Shown here: piece by piece, positions 22,782-34,370 of the stretch
Numbering within the stretch: the stretch's first letter is position 1
Layout: the number at the start of each line of letters is the position of its first letter
Origin: Herbidospora mongoliensis
GTDB lineage: Bacteria > Actinomycetota > Actinomycetes > Streptosporangiales > Streptosporangiaceae
DNA: 64,000 nt
Assembly (NCBI RefSeq): GCF_001570545.1
Contig: NZ_BBXD01000021.1
Span: forward strand, 124,001-188,000
Reading direction: 5' to 3'
Notes under the pieces: model-generated
Seen by the model: the letters and a program-made list of their open reading frames with translations, nothing else
The model's database searches: none
What the model was told of the DNA's origin: nothing
Made by a program: the position numbers and the translations under genes

Positions 22782-24659
22782 CTAGGGCGCCAAGGCGCTG
22801 AAAAACGACCCCGCCACGGCGGGTGCCGCCCCGGGAACAGGGGTCTCGACCATGACGGCGATCGCGATGTCACCTTGCCAGCCCACGAACCAGGACAGCT
22901 GCCGCCGCTGCTTCTTCTCCACGAACCCGACGTGGGAGGCCACGCCGTAGACCTCGGAGCCGGCGACGGACGCGGCCTTGGCGGAGCCGCTGGTCACGCC
23001 GGCTCTCATGAGGGTGCGGAGGGTCGCGACCCGCCCGGGGTCGAGGTTGATCGGCTCAGGAGCGGTGGCGGGGGTGACGATCTCGGTGTTGGAGTCGGGC
23101 AGGGCGGGGCTGGTGACCAGGACCGGCGGGCGCCAGGTGCCCGACTGAACGGCTGCGGCGACCAGGGCCATCGCGAGCGGGCTGACCTGGACGGTCGTGC
23201 CGGCGATGACCTTGGCCCGGGTGGCGTCGGTGGCCGGGGCGGGCACGTGGCCGCTGCGGCCGGGGAGCGGGAGGGTCCAGCTGGCGCCGATGCCGAACTG
23301 CTTGGCGCTCAGGAGCAGGTCGTCGCTCTTGACCATGCGGGCCAGGGAGGCCAGCGCGGTGACGCAGCCGTGGGCGAAGTCGGCCTCAAAGGTGGGGGCG
23401 GCGGCGGTGACGCCGACCTGCTGGAACCGGGCGCCGCCGACGGTGCGGTCGGCGGTGCAGGGCACCTTCTCCTGGGTGTCGAGGCCGGCCTTGAGCAGCG
23501 CGTCGGTGGTGACGACCGAGAACGCGGTGCCCGGCGGGAATTTGCCCTCCAGGGCGTCTTCCTGCTGGTGGAAGCCCTTGGTGGAGATGGCGCGGATCTC
23601 ACCGGTGGAGGCCTGGACGGCGACCAGCGCGGCCGGCTGGGTGCCGGCGACGGCCAGGTCCGCGGCGTGCTGCAGGGCCGTGTCGAGGGTCGTGCGGACC
23701 GGGGTGTTCTTGCGGCCGGGCCACGACTTGAGTTCCTTCACCTGCTCCCACGTCTTGGTGTCGAGAATGACGACGCGGGTCTCGGTGGAGCCGGTGAGCT
23801 GGTCTTGGTAGGCCTTCTGGAGGCCGTCGCGGCCGACGGTGTCACCGGCTCGCTGGGGGCCGCCGAGCTGCTGTTCGCTCTCGGGGGTGACGGCGTTGAC
23901 GCGGCCGACGATCTGCGCGGGCGACTTGGGGGCGACCGGCGGGTGGACCTCGGCGATGGTGAGGCCGGGGATCGCCTTGAGTTTCGCGGCCAGCTCGCGA
24001 TATTTGTTGGGCCCGAAGGTGGCCAGCTGGACGGCGTCGGTCGGCGGGGCCGACAGGATGCGGCTGAGCAGCCGGTCCTGCGCGAAGCCGGTGATCTTGG
24101 AGAGTTCCTCGCAGATCTTGGCCGGGTCGGTCAGGTTGGCGGGGACCACCTGGGCGACGAACTGGGTGTCGTCTTCCTGGAGGGTGTCGCCGTTGCGGTC
24201 GATGATCGGCTGGCGGCCCTCGGGGTCGATCTTCACGGCGAGCCGCTGGCCCTCGTGCAGATCGGGGTGGACGACCTCCGGAGACCAGTGGACCTTCCAC
24301 TGGCCGTCGATCAGGCGCAGCGGCAGCACGCTGTTGTAGGTCCACAGCGGGTTGTTCTCGCCCAGGTTGACCTCGGCGGAGAAGTTGGCCGCCGCGGTGT
24401 CGCCGTCGCGGCTGATGGTGCCGAGCGCGAACCGGATCGAGGCGGCGTCGAGGTGGAGCCCGACGTCGCCGAGGGCCTTGACCACGCCGGCCGGGTCGGT
24501 GTCGGCCCGGCGGGCGGCCATCTCGAAGTCGCCGCTCTGCCAGCCCACGAGGAAGTCACGGATCGCCTCGTGGGGGGACGGCTCCTCGAAGCACGCGGTC
24601 AGCCCGGGTGCGACGAGAGCGAGCGCGAGCGCCAGCCGGAGGGGACGACGGGGAGACAC
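22782..24659 (-). CDS. Class B PBP-like lipoprotein with degenerate catalytic motifs, 625 aa
   Basis: The order of domains is that of a PBP2a-type protein. A signal peptide with lipobox LTAC comes first, then an NTF2-like/MecA_N domain (about 27-140), a PBP dimerisation-type domain (about 150-315) and a transpeptidase-type domain (about 320-625). The three catalytic motifs are lost. SxxK is PGTAFS (Thr and Ser where Ser and Lys belong), SxN is GCV, and KTG is replaced in SGSAKAAS. It should not acylate beta-lactams or transpeptidate. GTG 24659 lies 3 bases after the smpB stop, so it belongs to the ftsE-ftsX-smpB operon. A structural or sensing role in cell-wall synthesis is inference. Confidence 0.85.
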   Translation of the reverse strand: MSPRRPLRLALALALVAPGLTACFEEPSPHEAIRDFLVGWQSGDFEMAARRADTDPAGVVKALGDVGLHLDAASIRFALGTISRDGDTAAANFSAEVNLGENNPLWTYNSVLPLRLIDGQWKVHWSPEVVHPDLHEGQRLAVKIDPEGRQPIIDRNGDTLQEDDTQFVAQVVPANLTDPAKICEELSKITGFAQDRLLSRILSAPPTDAVQLATFGPNKYRELAAKLKAIPGLTIAEVHPPVAPKSPAQIVGRVNAVTPESEQQLGGPQRAGDTVGRDGLQKAYQDQLTGSTETRVVILDTKTWEQVKELKSWPGRKNTPVRTTLDTALQHAADLAVAGTQPAALVAVQASTGEIRAISTKGFHQQEDALEGKFPPGTAFSVVTTDALLKAGLDTQEKVPCTADRTVGGARFQQVGVTAAAPTFEADFAHGCVTALASLARMVKSDDLLLSAKQFGIGASWTLPLPGRSGHVPAPATDATRAKVIAGTTVQVSPLAMALVAAAVQSGTWRPPVLVTSPALPDSNTEIVTPATAPEPINLDPGRVATLRTLMRAGVTSGSAKAASVAGSEVYGVASHVGFVEKKQRRQLSWFVGWQGDIAIAVMVETPVPGAAPAVAGSFFSALAP

Positions 24660-24662
24660 GGC

Positions 24663-25145
24663 CTAGCGGCCCCCCTTGCGCCTGATGGCGCCCGACATGG
24701 CCCGTCGCATATCCCGGTTGTCCTGCTTCTCACGGAGGGTCTGGCGTTTGTCGTAGTCCTTCTTGCCCCGGGCGATGCCGACCTCGATCTTGGCCCGGCC
24801 GTCTTTGAAGTAGAGGGCCAGCGGGATCAGGGTGAGCCCCTTCTCCTTCAGCGTCGCGTTGATCTTGATGATCTCCTTGCGGTGCAGGAGCATCTTGCGC
24901 TTGCGCTTGGCGGAGTGGTTGGTCCAGGTGCCCTGGGTGTATTCGGGGATGTGCACGCTGTAGAGCCACGCCTCGTCGTTTTCGACGGCGGCGAAGCCGT
25001 CGGTCAGGTTGGCGCGGCCCTCACGCAACGACTTCACCTCGGTGCCGGTCAGAACCAGACCGGCCTCGTAGGTGTCTTCGATGAAATATTCGTGGCGGGC
25101 ACGCTTGTTTTGGGCGATGACCTTGCGCCCGGTCTCACGAGGCAT
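24663..25145 (-). CDS. smpB: SsrA-binding protein SmpB, 160 aa
   Basis: It has the canonical SmpB sequence: [40 protein letters not shown] and a basic C-terminal tail [14 protein letters not shown]. It binds the tRNA-like domain of tmRNA and mimics the anticodon arm in the ribosome. ATG 25145 gives the family N-terminus MPRETGRK. It lies 24 bases after ftsX and directly before the PBP-like gene. Confidence 0.96.
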   Translation of the reverse strand: MPRETGRKVIAQNKRARHEYFIEDTYEAGLVLTGTEVKSLREGRANLTDGFAAVENDEAWLYSVHIPEYTQGTWTNHSAKRKRKMLLHRKEIIKINATLKEKGLTLIPLALYFKDGRAKIEVGIARGKKDYDKRQTLREKQDNRDMRRAMSGAIRRKGGR

Positions 25146-25169
25146 GGGCAAGAGCCTACCGGCGGCTCG

Positions 25170-26069
25170 TCACACCCGCAGATAGCGACGGAGCGTGATG
25201 AAGGACGCGAGGATACAGATGATCACACCGATGGCCATCGTGCCGGAGATGATCCCGGCGACGGTGTTCCAGCCGAGTGCCTCGGGCAGGAAGGTCTGGA
25301 TGCCGTCGAAGATCAAGATCTTGCAGGTGATGAGCATGACGGCCGCGAGAACGCCGCCGATCAGGCCCGCGATGACGCCTTCGAGCACGAACGGCAGCTG
25401 GATGTAGACGTTGGAGGCGCCCACGAGCCGCATGATGCCGGTCTCCCGGCGGCGGTTGTAGGCCGACAGCCGGACCGTGTTACCGATCAGCAGCGTGGCG
25501 GCGAACACCATCGCGAAGGCGACCGACAGGGCCATCCACTGGAGCTTGTCCATGAAGCCGAAGTAGCTGTCGAGCAGCTGGCGCTCGTTGATGATGTTGG
25601 AGACGCCCGCCTGGCCCTGCAGCTCCTCGGTCACCGCCGTCGCCTGAGCCGGATCGGTCAGCTTGACCCGGAACGACTCCGGCATGTCCTCGACCTTGAG
25701 GAACGAGGCGAAGACGTTGTTGGAGTCGTTGTTCATGAAGTTCTCGAGGGCCTTGGCCGAGTCTTCGAACTCCACGCCGTTGACCGCCGGCAAGCCCTTG
25801 ATGACGCCTTCGAGAGCGACCTTCTGCTCTTCGGAGATGCCCTTCTTGTCGGTGCACGCCTCGAAGGGGGAGTTCTCCTTACACAGGTAGACCGACAGCT
25901 CGACCTTGTCGCTCCAGAAGCTGGTCATGCTCGAGACCTGTGAGTTGATCATCAGCCCGATGCCGAGCAGCGCCATGCCGACGGCAACGGTCACGACGAC
26001 CGCGATGGTCATCGTGAGGTTGCGACGGAGGCCGATCCAGACCTCGGAGAAGATGAAATTCGCCCGCAT
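25170..26069 (-). CDS. ftsX: Cell-division protein FtsX, 299 aa
   Basis: Four transmembrane segments and one large external loop: TM1 near 20-42, an extracellular domain about 50-165 with cysteines (YLCKENSPFEACTDKKG), then three C-terminal TMs. The cytoplasmic RRETGIMRLVGAS motif is typical of FtsX. It forms the FtsEX transporter-like complex that activates peptidoglycan hydrolases. It starts 9 bases after ftsE. Confidence 0.95.
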   Translation of the reverse strand: MRANFIFSEVWIGLRRNLTMTIAVVVTVAVGMALLGIGLMINSQVSSMTSFWSDKVELSVYLCKENSPFEACTDKKGISEEQKVALEGVIKGLPAVNGVEFEDSAKALENFMNNDSNNVFASFLKVEDMPESFRVKLTDPAQATAVTEELQGQAGVSNIINERQLLDSYFGFMDKLQWMALSVAFAMVFAATLLIGNTVRLSAYNRRRETGIMRLVGASNVYIQLPFVLEGVIAGLIGGVLAAVMLITCKILIFDGIQTFLPEALGWNTVAGIISGTMAIGVIICILASFITLRRYLRV

Positions 26070-26078
26070 GCTTCCTTC

Positions 26079-26768
26079 TTAGTAAGCCTGGCCGTAGACA
26101 CCCCGCGACTGGTCGCGGACGATCTTGCCATCCTCCAGCTCCACCACACGCTTGCGCATGGAGTCCACGATGGCGGCGTCGTGCGTCGCCATGAGGACGG
26201 TGGTGCCGGTCCTGTTGATGCGGTCGAGCACCTTCATGATGCCGATGCTCGTCGCGGGGTCGATGTTTCCTGTGGGCTCGTCGGCCAGCAGGATCATCGG
26301 TCGGTTGACGAAGGCCCTCGCCATGGCCACTCGCTGCTGCTCGCCACCCGACAGTTCGTCGGGCATCCGGTGGGCTTTACCTTCGAGGCCGACCAGCTCG
26401 ATGACCTCGGGGACGACCTTACGGATGAAGCGGCGCGGCTTGCCGATGACCTCAAGGGCGAAGGCCACGTTCTCATAGACGTTCTTGTTGGGCAGCAACC
26501 GGAAGTCCTGGAAGACGCATCCGATGCGGCGCCGGAGGTGGGGCACCTTGAAGTTGGAGAGTTTGGCGAGGTCTTTGCCGGCCACGTGGATGGCGCCGGA
26601 GTTGGGCCTCTCCTCTTTGAGAACCAGACGGAGGAACGTCGACTTTCCCGAGCCCGACGGCCCTACGAGAAACACGAACTCGCCCTTGTCGACATCGACC
26701 GAGATGTGGTCGAGCGCAGGGCGATTCTGGTTCACATAGACCTTGGTGACATTATCGAAATGGATCAC
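26079..26768 (-). CDS. ftsE: Cell-division ATP-binding protein FtsE, 229 aa
   Basis: ABC ATPase: Walker [11 protein letters not shown]-loop CVFQDFRLL, signature LSGGEQQRV, Walker [11 protein letters not shown] and H-loop ATHDAAI. The N-terminus [19 protein letters not shown] is typical of FtsE. GTG 26768 is the start. First gene of an ftsE-ftsX-smpB-PBP-like operon. Confidence 0.96.
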   Translation of the reverse strand: MIHFDNVTKVYVNQNRPALDHISVDVDKGEFVFLVGPSGSGKSTFLRLVLKEERPNSGAIHVAGKDLAKLSNFKVPHLRRRIGCVFQDFRLLPNKNVYENVAFALEVIGKPRRFIRKVVPEVIELVGLEGKAHRMPDELSGGEQQRVAMARAFVNRPMILLADEPTGNIDPATSIGIMKVLDRINRTGTTVLMATHDAAIVDSMRKRVVELEDGKIVRDQSRGVYGQAY

Positions 26769-26938
26769 GGGCGCATCACGGCATGCCAGTCTAGGGGGCG
26801 GGGGACATCCATACCGGGGGGCGCCGGTCTCTTTGCTCCAGATCGACGTTCCGGTTGGCCAGAGCTCAGTCTAGGGGTAACACTGGCATGGAACGTCCAT
26901 AACGGAAACAAAACGATTAGGGCATAGGTAAAGGGCCG

Positions 26939-27114
26939 ATGAGCTGCGAACACTTGATCTGCGCCGCGTGCGCCGGGCCAGTGGTGGAGGGTCGGTGCCC
27001 CTCCTGCCGTGCCGCCAGGGAGAAGGTGCACTACCACGGATTCCTCGGACTACCACCGCTGCTGGTGGCCCTCGTGATCGTGCTCGCCCTCGCGCTGACG
27101 GCGCTGAAGGTCGC

Positions 27115-27124
<10 letters not shown>
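26939..27124 (+). CDS. Small zinc-ribbon, single-TM protein, 61 aa
   Basis: [20 protein letters not shown] then PSC gives five Cys in two CxxC-like pairs, a likely zinc ribbon. A C-terminal transmembrane helix of about 20 residues follows ([20 protein letters not shown]). It is transcribed divergently from ftsE, and its end overlaps the convergent prfB end by 10 bases. As I recall, a small ORF occupies this place between ftsE and prfB in other actinomycetes too. Function unknown. Confidence 0.7.
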
Positions 27125-28230
<1,106 letters not shown>

Positions 28231-28302
28231 GTTTCTAAAGGGTACGCGAACACCGGACCGACTCAGGTACGGTCCCTTTTGCACAAGGGAAAGGGGGTTG
28301 AC

Positions 28303-29310
28303 ATGCGCCGCGCGCTGACCCTTTCCGCAGTGGTTCTGCTGCTCGCCGGGTGCACGACCCAGGCACCGGCGCCGAGGCCGAGCCCGGTCGCGGCCACTTC
28401 CAAGCCTTCCCCCACCCCGGCGCCGCCCGCCCTCACGATCGACGAGGCCGCGGAGGCCGCCGACGTCTTCCTCGGCGCCGACGACGTGATCCGGAGCATG
28501 GGCGACGGCCGGATGGCCCTCGAACGCGCCAGGGACGGCCAGGACCCGCTCGCACTGGCCGAATATCGGTCATCCGAAAACAGACCCATCCGATTCTCCT
28601 GGGGGCCGCGAAAACTGATCGTGCCGCGCCTGCCGAAGGGCGTCACGCCCTGGTTCGCGGCGGTGGCCGAGCGGCGGCACGGCAAGGAGCGGCAGACCTC
28701 GATCATGACCTTCATGAAGGAGGGCCAGTTCTGGCAGCGGGGGTTCACCACGCTGCTGAACGGCGACGCCGTCCTGCCCGAGGTCGAGACGGACGCCGAG
28801 GGCTACGCCACCCTGCTCGACGCCCGCGACCAGTCGATCGCGATCAGCCCCAACCTGCTGGGCCCGCTGCACGCGACGGTGGCCGAAGAGGGCCCCAAGG
28901 GGTTCACCTCGGGTCTGATCGAGGCGGGCCCGCTGACCAACGGGTTCTTCGACGACATCGCCCTGCAGAAGAAGATCTACGAGAAGGCCGGCTACGACTA
29001 CATCTCGATCTTCGCGGCGGCGGCCTCCTACCCGGTGCAGGCGGTCCGGACCGCCGACGGCGGCGGGCTGCTGTTCTACACGCTGACCCGGACCACCCAG
29101 TGGATCCCGGTGCTGCCCAACGCCCTGGGCGGCCACCTGCCCATCCCCGCCGACGCCAAGTGGGACCTGACGACGACCGAGATCCTCAAGGACCGGCGCA
29201 TCCAGGAGACCCAGCAGTTCCTGGCCCTGGTCCCGCCCCGCACCTCGGAGGCGCGCGCCGAGATCATCGCCTACGACGGGCGAATCACTCAGGCGAGCGC
29301 CACCGAATAA
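28303..29310 (+). CDS. Lipoprotein of unknown function, 335 aa
   Basis: The signal peptide [19 protein letters not shown] has a lipobox LAGC, followed by a Pro/Ser-rich linker (residues 22-50) and a folded domain of about 280 residues. The domain includes [28 protein letters not shown] and [15 protein letters not shown] recognise no catalytic motif; the pattern is that of actinobacterial secreted proteins of unknown function. AAGGGGG precedes ATG 28303. It is transcribed divergently from prfB. Confidence 0.75.
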   Translation: MRRALTLSAVVLLLAGCTTQAPAPRPSPVAATSKPSPTPAPPALTIDEAAEAADVFLGADDVIRSMGDGRMALERARDGQDPLALAEYRSSENRPIRFSWGPRKLIVPRLPKGVTPWFAAVAERRHGKERQTSIMTFMKEGQFWQRGFTTLLNGDAVLPEVETDAEGYATLLDARDQSIAISPNLLGPLHATVAEEGPKGFTSGLIEAGPLTNGFFDDIALQKKIYEKAGYDYISIFAAAASYPVQAVRTADGGGLLFYTLTRTTQWIPVLPNALGGHLPIPADAKWDLTTTEILKDRRIQETQQFLALVPPRTSEARAEIIAYDGRITQASATE

Positions 29311-29315
29311 CGCTC

Positions 29316-32300
29316 TCAGCGGGCGTGCGGGAGACCGCTGGTCGCCACCAGCGTCCTGATCGCGCGCAGGGCCACCGACAGGGTCGCCAGGTCGAAGACG
29401 TCGCTCTCCCAGATCTCCGACAGGGTCTGCCGGGACCTGGTCACGGCCGCCTCGTTGGCCTCCGACCAGCGGGCCAGCCGCTCTTCCGGCGCCTCGCCCG
29501 GCTTGCTGTGCACCAGCACGTCGCGGGTGAGGCTGGCGTGGGCGCCGTAGAGGTCGTCGCGCAGGGCCGAGCGGGCCATCGTGTTCCAGCGGCTGTCGCG
29601 GGGCAGCGCTATCACGCGTTCACGCAGCCGGGCGAGCTGGACGCGGTCGGCCAGGTCGAAGTAGACCTCGGCCACCTCGCCGACCGGACGGTCGGTGGCG
29701 GCCGCGATCTCGACCAGGTCGAAGGTCGAGTAGGCGGGCACCATCGAGGCCACCCGTTCGGCCAGCTCGTCGGGCACGCCGCGGCCGATGAACAGGTCGC
29801 GGCGGTCTTCGAAGGCGGCCAGGTCGGGACCGGTCAGGAGTTTGGGCAGGTGGGGCAGCAGGGCGGCGGCGCCGTCGGCGAAGAACCGGGCCGAGGCGGC
29901 CAGGTCGAGCGGTGGGCGCCGGTTGTTGAGCAGCCAGCGGGTGCCGCGCTCGGACAGCTTGCGTCCTTCGAGCAGCAGGGCCAGCTGGGTGTCGACGTCC
30001 ACCCTGTTCTCGAGCCCTTCGACCTGGCGGCGGAAGGCCGGCAGGTCGAAGATCTGCCGGGCGGCCAGGTAGGCCCGCGCGATGTCGGCCGTGGAGGCGC
30101 CGAGCTCCTCGTGGAACCGGAAGACGAAGCTGGTGCCGCCGTTGTTGACCAGGTCGTTGGTGACGCCGGTGGTGATGATCTCCCGCCGGAGCGGGTGGTT
30201 GTCCATGTAGGTCTGGTAGGTCTCGCGCAGCGCGGAAGGGAAGTAGGAGATCAGCCATTCGCGCAGCGCCGGGTCGTCGGGCAGGTCGCTGGCGAGGACC
30301 TCCTGGTCGACCACCAGCTTGGTGTAGGCCAGCAGCACCGAGAACTCCGGTGCGGTCAGCCCGAGCCCGCTCTGGCGGCGTTCGGCCAGCGTCTTGTCGG
30401 AGGGCAGGAACTCCAGCGCCCGGTTGAGCTGGCCCTGGCGCTCCAGCCGCCGCAGGTAGCGCGTGTGGATGTGGAGCATGTCGGCGGCCTGCTTGCGGGC
30501 GGCGGCGAGCACCACGTTCTGGGAGTAATTGTCGCGCAGCACGAGGTCGCCGACCTCGCCGGTCATCTCGGCGAGCAGCCCATTTCGCTGCTTCTCGGTC
30601 AGCTCGCCGTCGCGGACCGCCTCGTCGAGGAGGATCTTGATGTTGACCTCGTGGTCGGAGGTGTCGACCCCGGCGGAGTTGTCGATGAAGTCGGTGTTGA
30701 CCAGGCCGCCGTGCAGCGCGAACTCGATGCGGGCGAGCTGGGTGAAGCCGAGGTTGCCGCCCTCGCCGATGACCTTGCAGCGCAGGTCGGCGGCGTTGAC
30801 CCGCAGTCCGTCGTTGGCCTTGTCGCCGACGTCGGCGTTGGACTCGGCGGTGGCCTTGGCGTAGGTGCCGATGCCGCCGTTCCACAGCAGGTCGACCGGC
30901 GCCTTGAGGATCGCGCTGATCAGGTCGTTGGGTGCCAGTGAGGTGACCCCGTCGACGATCCCGAGCGCGGCCCGCATCTGCCCGGTGACCGGGATGGATT
31001 TGGCGGTACGCGGCCACACCCCGCCCCCGGCGGAGATCAAACCCCGGTCGTAGTCGTCCCATGAGCTGCGCGGCAGGGCGAACAGGCGCTCCCGCTCGGC
31101 GAAGCCACGGGCGGCGCCGGGGTCGGGGTCGACGAAGATGTGCCGGTGGTCGAATGCGGCCACCAGGCGGATGTGCGGCGAGAGCAGCATGCCGTTGCCG
31201 AACACGTCGCCCGACATGTCGCCGACGCCGGCGACGGTGAAGTCGGTGGTCTGGGTGTCGAGCCCGAGGGTGCGGAAGTGGTATTTGACCGATTCCCAGG
31301 CGCCCCGGGCGGTGATGCCCATGGCCTTGTGGTCGTAGCCGACCGAGCCGCCGGAGGCGAACGCGTCGCCGAGCCAGAAGCCGTAGTCCTTGGCCACGCC
31401 GTTGGCGATGTCGGAGAACGTCGCGGTGCCCTTGTCGGCGGCGACCACGAGATAGGTGTCGTCGCCGTCGTGGCGCACCACGTCGGCGGGCGGCACGACC
31501 ACGCCGTGGACCAGGTTGTCGGTCACGTCGAGCAGGCCGGAGATGAACTGCCGGTAGCAGGCGATGCCCTCGGCGAGGAACTCGTCGCGGCCGCCCTGCG
31601 GCGGGTGCTTGACGACGAAGCCGCCCTTCGACCCGGTCGGCACGATCACGGTGTTCTTCACCATCTGCGCCTTGACCAGGCCCAGGACCTCGGTCCGGAA
31701 GTCCTCCATGCGGTCGGACCAGCGCAGCCCGCCTCGGGCGACGGCGCCGAATCGCAGGTGCACGCCCTCGACGCGGCGGCCGTACACGAAGATCTCGAAC
31801 TTGGGCCTCGGGAGGGGCAGCACGCTGATCGCCTGAGGGTCGAACTTCAGTGAGGTGTACGGCTTGCGCCGGCCCTCGGCGTCGTGCTGGAAGAAGTTGG
31901 TGCGCAGCGTCGCGCAGACGCATTCGAGGTAGGCCCGCAGGATGCGGTCCTCGTCGAGCGAGGCGACCTCGTCGAGGGCGGCCAGCACCTCTTCCCGCAG
32001 GGCGTCCGACAGGTCGAGGCGGGAGTGCTCCGGCAGGCGCGGGTCGAGGCGGGCCTCGAACAGGCGCACCAGCAGGCGGGCCAGCCGCAGGTTTCCGAGC
32101 AGCGTCTTCTCGATGTAGTCCTGGGAGAAGGTGGCCCCGGCCTGGCGCAGATACTTGGCGTAGGCGCGCAGCACCTCGGCCTGTTCCCAGGTCATCCCGG
32201 CGGCGAGCACGAGCGCGTTGAAGCCGTCGTTCTCGACCTGGCCCTTCCACAGGGCGGCGAAGGCGTCTTGGAACAGTCGCTTGAAGTCGTCGGGGGCGAG

Positions 32301-34166
32301 GGCCTCCGACGGGGTGTAGCGCAGCCCGAAGTCGTAGATCCAGGCGTCTTTGGTCCGCGGGTCGTTGTCGCGGTCGACCTGGTAGGGGCGCTCGTCCACG
32401 ACCTCGACGCCCATGCGCGCGAGCAGCGGCAGGACGTGGGACAGCGAGATCGCCGCGCCGAGGCGGTAGAGCTTGAACCGGCGTTCGCCCTCCAGGGCGT
32501 CGAGCGGTTCGTAGAGGTTCATCCCGATGTCGTCGGCGTCGTCTTCGTTGAGCTGTTCGAGGCGCTTGAGGTCGGCGACGGCGGCGCGGGCCGAGAAGTC
32601 GGCCTTGTAGCCCTCGGAGAACGCGACGCTGTAGCGGCGGATCAGGCCCGGCGCGTCACCCTGGTCGCAGAGGTCGGTGATGGCGACCGCGAGGTCGTCC
32701 TCCCAGGTGCGGGTGGCGGCGGTGACCTTGGCCTCAAGAGCGTCGACGTCGACGCCCTCGGTGGTCAGCGGCACGCCGCGCTCGCCGCGGATGACGACGT
32801 GGAGCCGGGCCAGCGCCGACTCTCCGATCATCGCGCTGTAGTCGAGGGTGCGCCCGCTGAGCGCCTTCATCAGCAGGTCCTGGATCAGCAGGCGGACCTT
32901 GGTGGTGTAGCGGTCGCGCGGCAGATAGATGAGGCAGGAGATGTAGCGGCCGTAGTCGTCGCGGCGCAGGAACAGTTTGACCTGCTTGCGCTCGCGCAGC
33001 CGCAGCACGCCGAGGGCGATCGGCAGCAGCTCGTCGGCGGAGATCTGGAACAGCTCGGCGCGCGGGTAGGTCTCCAGGATCTCGATGAGGTCCTTGCCGT
33101 CGTGGCTCTCGGGCGGCAGCCCGGCCTTCTCCAGGACGGCGGCCAGCTTGCGCCGCAGCAGCGGCACCCGGGAGATCGACTCGTTGTACGCGACATGGGT
33201 GAACAGGCCCAGGAAGCGGCGCTCGCCCACCACCTCGCCCTCGGGCGAGAACAGCTTGACCCCGACGTAGTCGAGGTAGGCGGGGCGCGAGACGGTGGCC
33301 CGGCTGTTGGCCTTGGTGACGATCAGCACCTGCTTCTCGCGGGCCTTGGCGCGCAGCTCCGGCGGCATCGCGGCGAAGCTGCCCGAGCCGGCCCGATCGG
33401 GGCGCAGCACGCCCAGGCCGGTGCCGGGCTGGGAGGTCAGCGTGTCGTCGTCTTCGAGCCGGTATTCGCGGTAGCCGAGGAAGGTGAAGTGGCCGTCGGC
33501 CAGCCAGTGGAGCAGCTCGAGGCTGTCTTCGACGTCGGCCGGGTCGAGCGGCGGCGGGTTGACCGCGAGGTCGTCGGCGGTGGAGACGGCCAGGGCGCGC
33601 ATCTTCGCCTGGTCTTCGACCGCGCCGCGCACGTCGTCGAGGACGCGCAGGAGGTCGGACTCCAGCAGCGTGCGCGCGGTGGGATCGGTCTGGCGGTCGA
33701 TCTCTATGTACATCCACGACTCGGCCAGGGTGAGGCCGGTGATGTCCATCTCGTCGGGGCCGAGCAGTTTGCCCGTCATGTCGCGGCGCACCCGCATCTG
33801 GGGGTGCACGATCAGATGGGTGCCGAGCTCGTGGCGTTCGATCTCGTTGGTGACCGAGTCGACCAGGTAGGGCATGTCGTCGGTGACGATCTGGACCACC
33901 GAGGCGCCCGGGTCGCAGCCGTGCTCGTCGAGGTTGGGCGCCAGCACCCGGACCAGCGCCCGGCCCTGTGGCCGCACGGCGGCGAGTTTGCGGTGGGCGA
34001 GTGCGGGCCCGTAGATGTTCGCGGGGTCGCGGTGGGCGAGGTCGTCCAGAGGGACGTTGCGGTAGAACTCCCGCAGGAAATCGAGGGTGTCGGCGTTCTG
34101 GTCGCCACACGCGGCGGCGGCCGTGCGCAGCAGGTCGTCGAGTTCCCCGGCCTGGTCGAGCGGCAT
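29316..34166 (-). CDS. Large NAD-dependent glutamate dehydrogenase, about 1616 aa
   Basis: Giant (about 180 kDa) GDH of the Bac_GDH class, interconverting glutamate and 2-oxoglutarate with NAD. ACT-like N-terminal regulatory segments (for example SVVQIVTDDMPYLVDSV) precede the catalytic part. That part has RGGLRWSDRMEDFRTEVLGL, VIVPTGSKGGFVVK and DSAGVDTSDHEVNIKILLD-type motifs. ATG 34166 was chosen; AAAGGAG lies about 12 bases upstream, and a GTG four codons before is too close to it. It stands alone in a transcript ending about 6 bases from the convergent lipoprotein gene. Confidence 0.93.
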   Translation of the reverse strand: MPLDQAGELDDLLRTAAAACGDQNADTLDFLREFYRNVPLDDLAHRDPANIYGPALAHRKLAAVRPQGRALVRVLAPNLDEHGCDPGASVVQIVTDDMPYLVDSVTNEIERHELGTHLIVHPQMRVRRDMTGKLLGPDEMDITGLTLAESWMYIEIDRQTDPTARTLLESDLLRVLDDVRGAVEDQAKMRALAVSTADDLAVNPPPLDPADVEDSLELLHWLADGHFTFLGYREYRLEDDDTLTSQPGTGLGVLRPDRAGSGSFAAMPPELRAKAREKQVLIVTKANSRATVSRPAYLDYVGVKLFSPEGEVVGERRFLGLFTHVAYNESISRVPLLRRKLAAVLEKAGLPPESHDGKDLIEILETYPRAELFQISADELLPIALGVLRLRERKQVKLFLRRDDYGRYISCLIYLPRDRYTTKVRLLIQDLLMKALSGRTLDYSAMIGESALARLHVVIRGERGVPLTTEGVDVDALEAKVTAATRTWEDDLAVAITDLCDQGDAPGLIRRYSVAFSEGYKADFSARAAVADLKRLEQLNEDDADDIGMNLYEPLDALEGERRFKLYRLGAAISLSHVLPLLARMGVEVVDERPYQVDRDNDPRTKDAWIYDFGLRYTPSEALAPDDFKRLFQDAFAALWKGQVENDGFNALVLAAGMTWEQAEVLRAYAKYLRQAGATFSQDYIEKTLLGNLRLARLLVRLFEARLDPRLPEHSRLDLSDALREEVLAALDEVASLDEDRILRAYLECVCATLRTNFFQHDAEGRRKPYTSLKFDPQAISVLPLPRPKFEIFVYGRRVEGVHLRFGAVARGGLRWSDRMEDFRTEVLGLVKAQMVKNTVIVPTGSKGGFVVKHPPQGGRDEFLAEGIACYRQFISGLLDVTDNLVHGVVVPPADVVRHDGDDTYLVVAADKGTATFSDIANGVAKDYGFWLGDAFASGGSVGYDHKAMGITARGAWESVKYHFRTLGLDTQTTDFTVAGVGDMSGDVFGNGMLLSPHIRLVAAFDHRHIFVDPDPGAARGFAERERLFALPRSSWDDYDRGLISAGGGVWPRTAKSIPVTGQMRAALGIVDGVTSLAPNDLISAILKAPVDLLWNGGIGTYAKATAESNADVGDKANDGLRVNAADLRCKVIGEGGNLGFTQLARIEFALHGGLVNTDFIDNSAGVDTSDHEVNIKILLDEAVRDGELTEKQRNGLLAEMTGEVGDLVLRDNYSQNVVLAAARKQAADMLHIHTRYLRRLERQGQLNRALEFLPSDKTLAERRQSGLGLTAPEFSVLLAYTKLVVDQEVLASDLPDDPALREWLISYFPSALRETYQTYMDNHPLRREIITTGVTNDLVNNGGTSFVFRFHEELGASTADIARAYLAARQIFDLPAFRRQVEGLENRVDVDTQLALLLEGRKLSERGTRWLLNNRRPPLDLAASARFFADGAAALLPHLPKLLTGPDLAAFEDRRDLFIGRGVPDELAERVASMVPAYSTFDLVEIAAATDRPVGEVAEVYFDLADRVQLARLRERVIALPRDSRWNTMARSALRDDLYGAHASLTRDVLVHSKPGEAPEERLARWSEANEAAVTRSRQTLSEIWESDVFDLATLSVALRAIRTLVATSGLPHAR

Positions 34167-34370
34167 CGCGGTTCTCACTCCTTTGTGAGCCGTGGTGAGT
34201 CGTGAGGGGGCCCTCACGTCAGCCGCAAGAGGAGGGCGGTCGTGTCAGCATCGCACAGCGCTTCCCGTGAAGCGGTGATAGATCCACGACACGGGGACGC
34301 GACCTCTGGGGGCGACTCCGCCGATCACCGTTGACCGGCGGCTTTTGGGCACCCGCCTCCCATAGCAGCC

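Noticed and set aside
22770-25943. Plus-strand open frame of 1057 codons
   Set aside because: Antisense shadow over the PBP-like, smpB and ftsX genes; Gly/Asp/Leu-rich with no domain pattern.
29620-32250. Minus-strand frame of 876 codons and a 773-codon plus-strand frame over the same gene
   Set aside because: Both are high-GC shadows of the glutamate dehydrogenase gene; the true frame has full GDH motifs.
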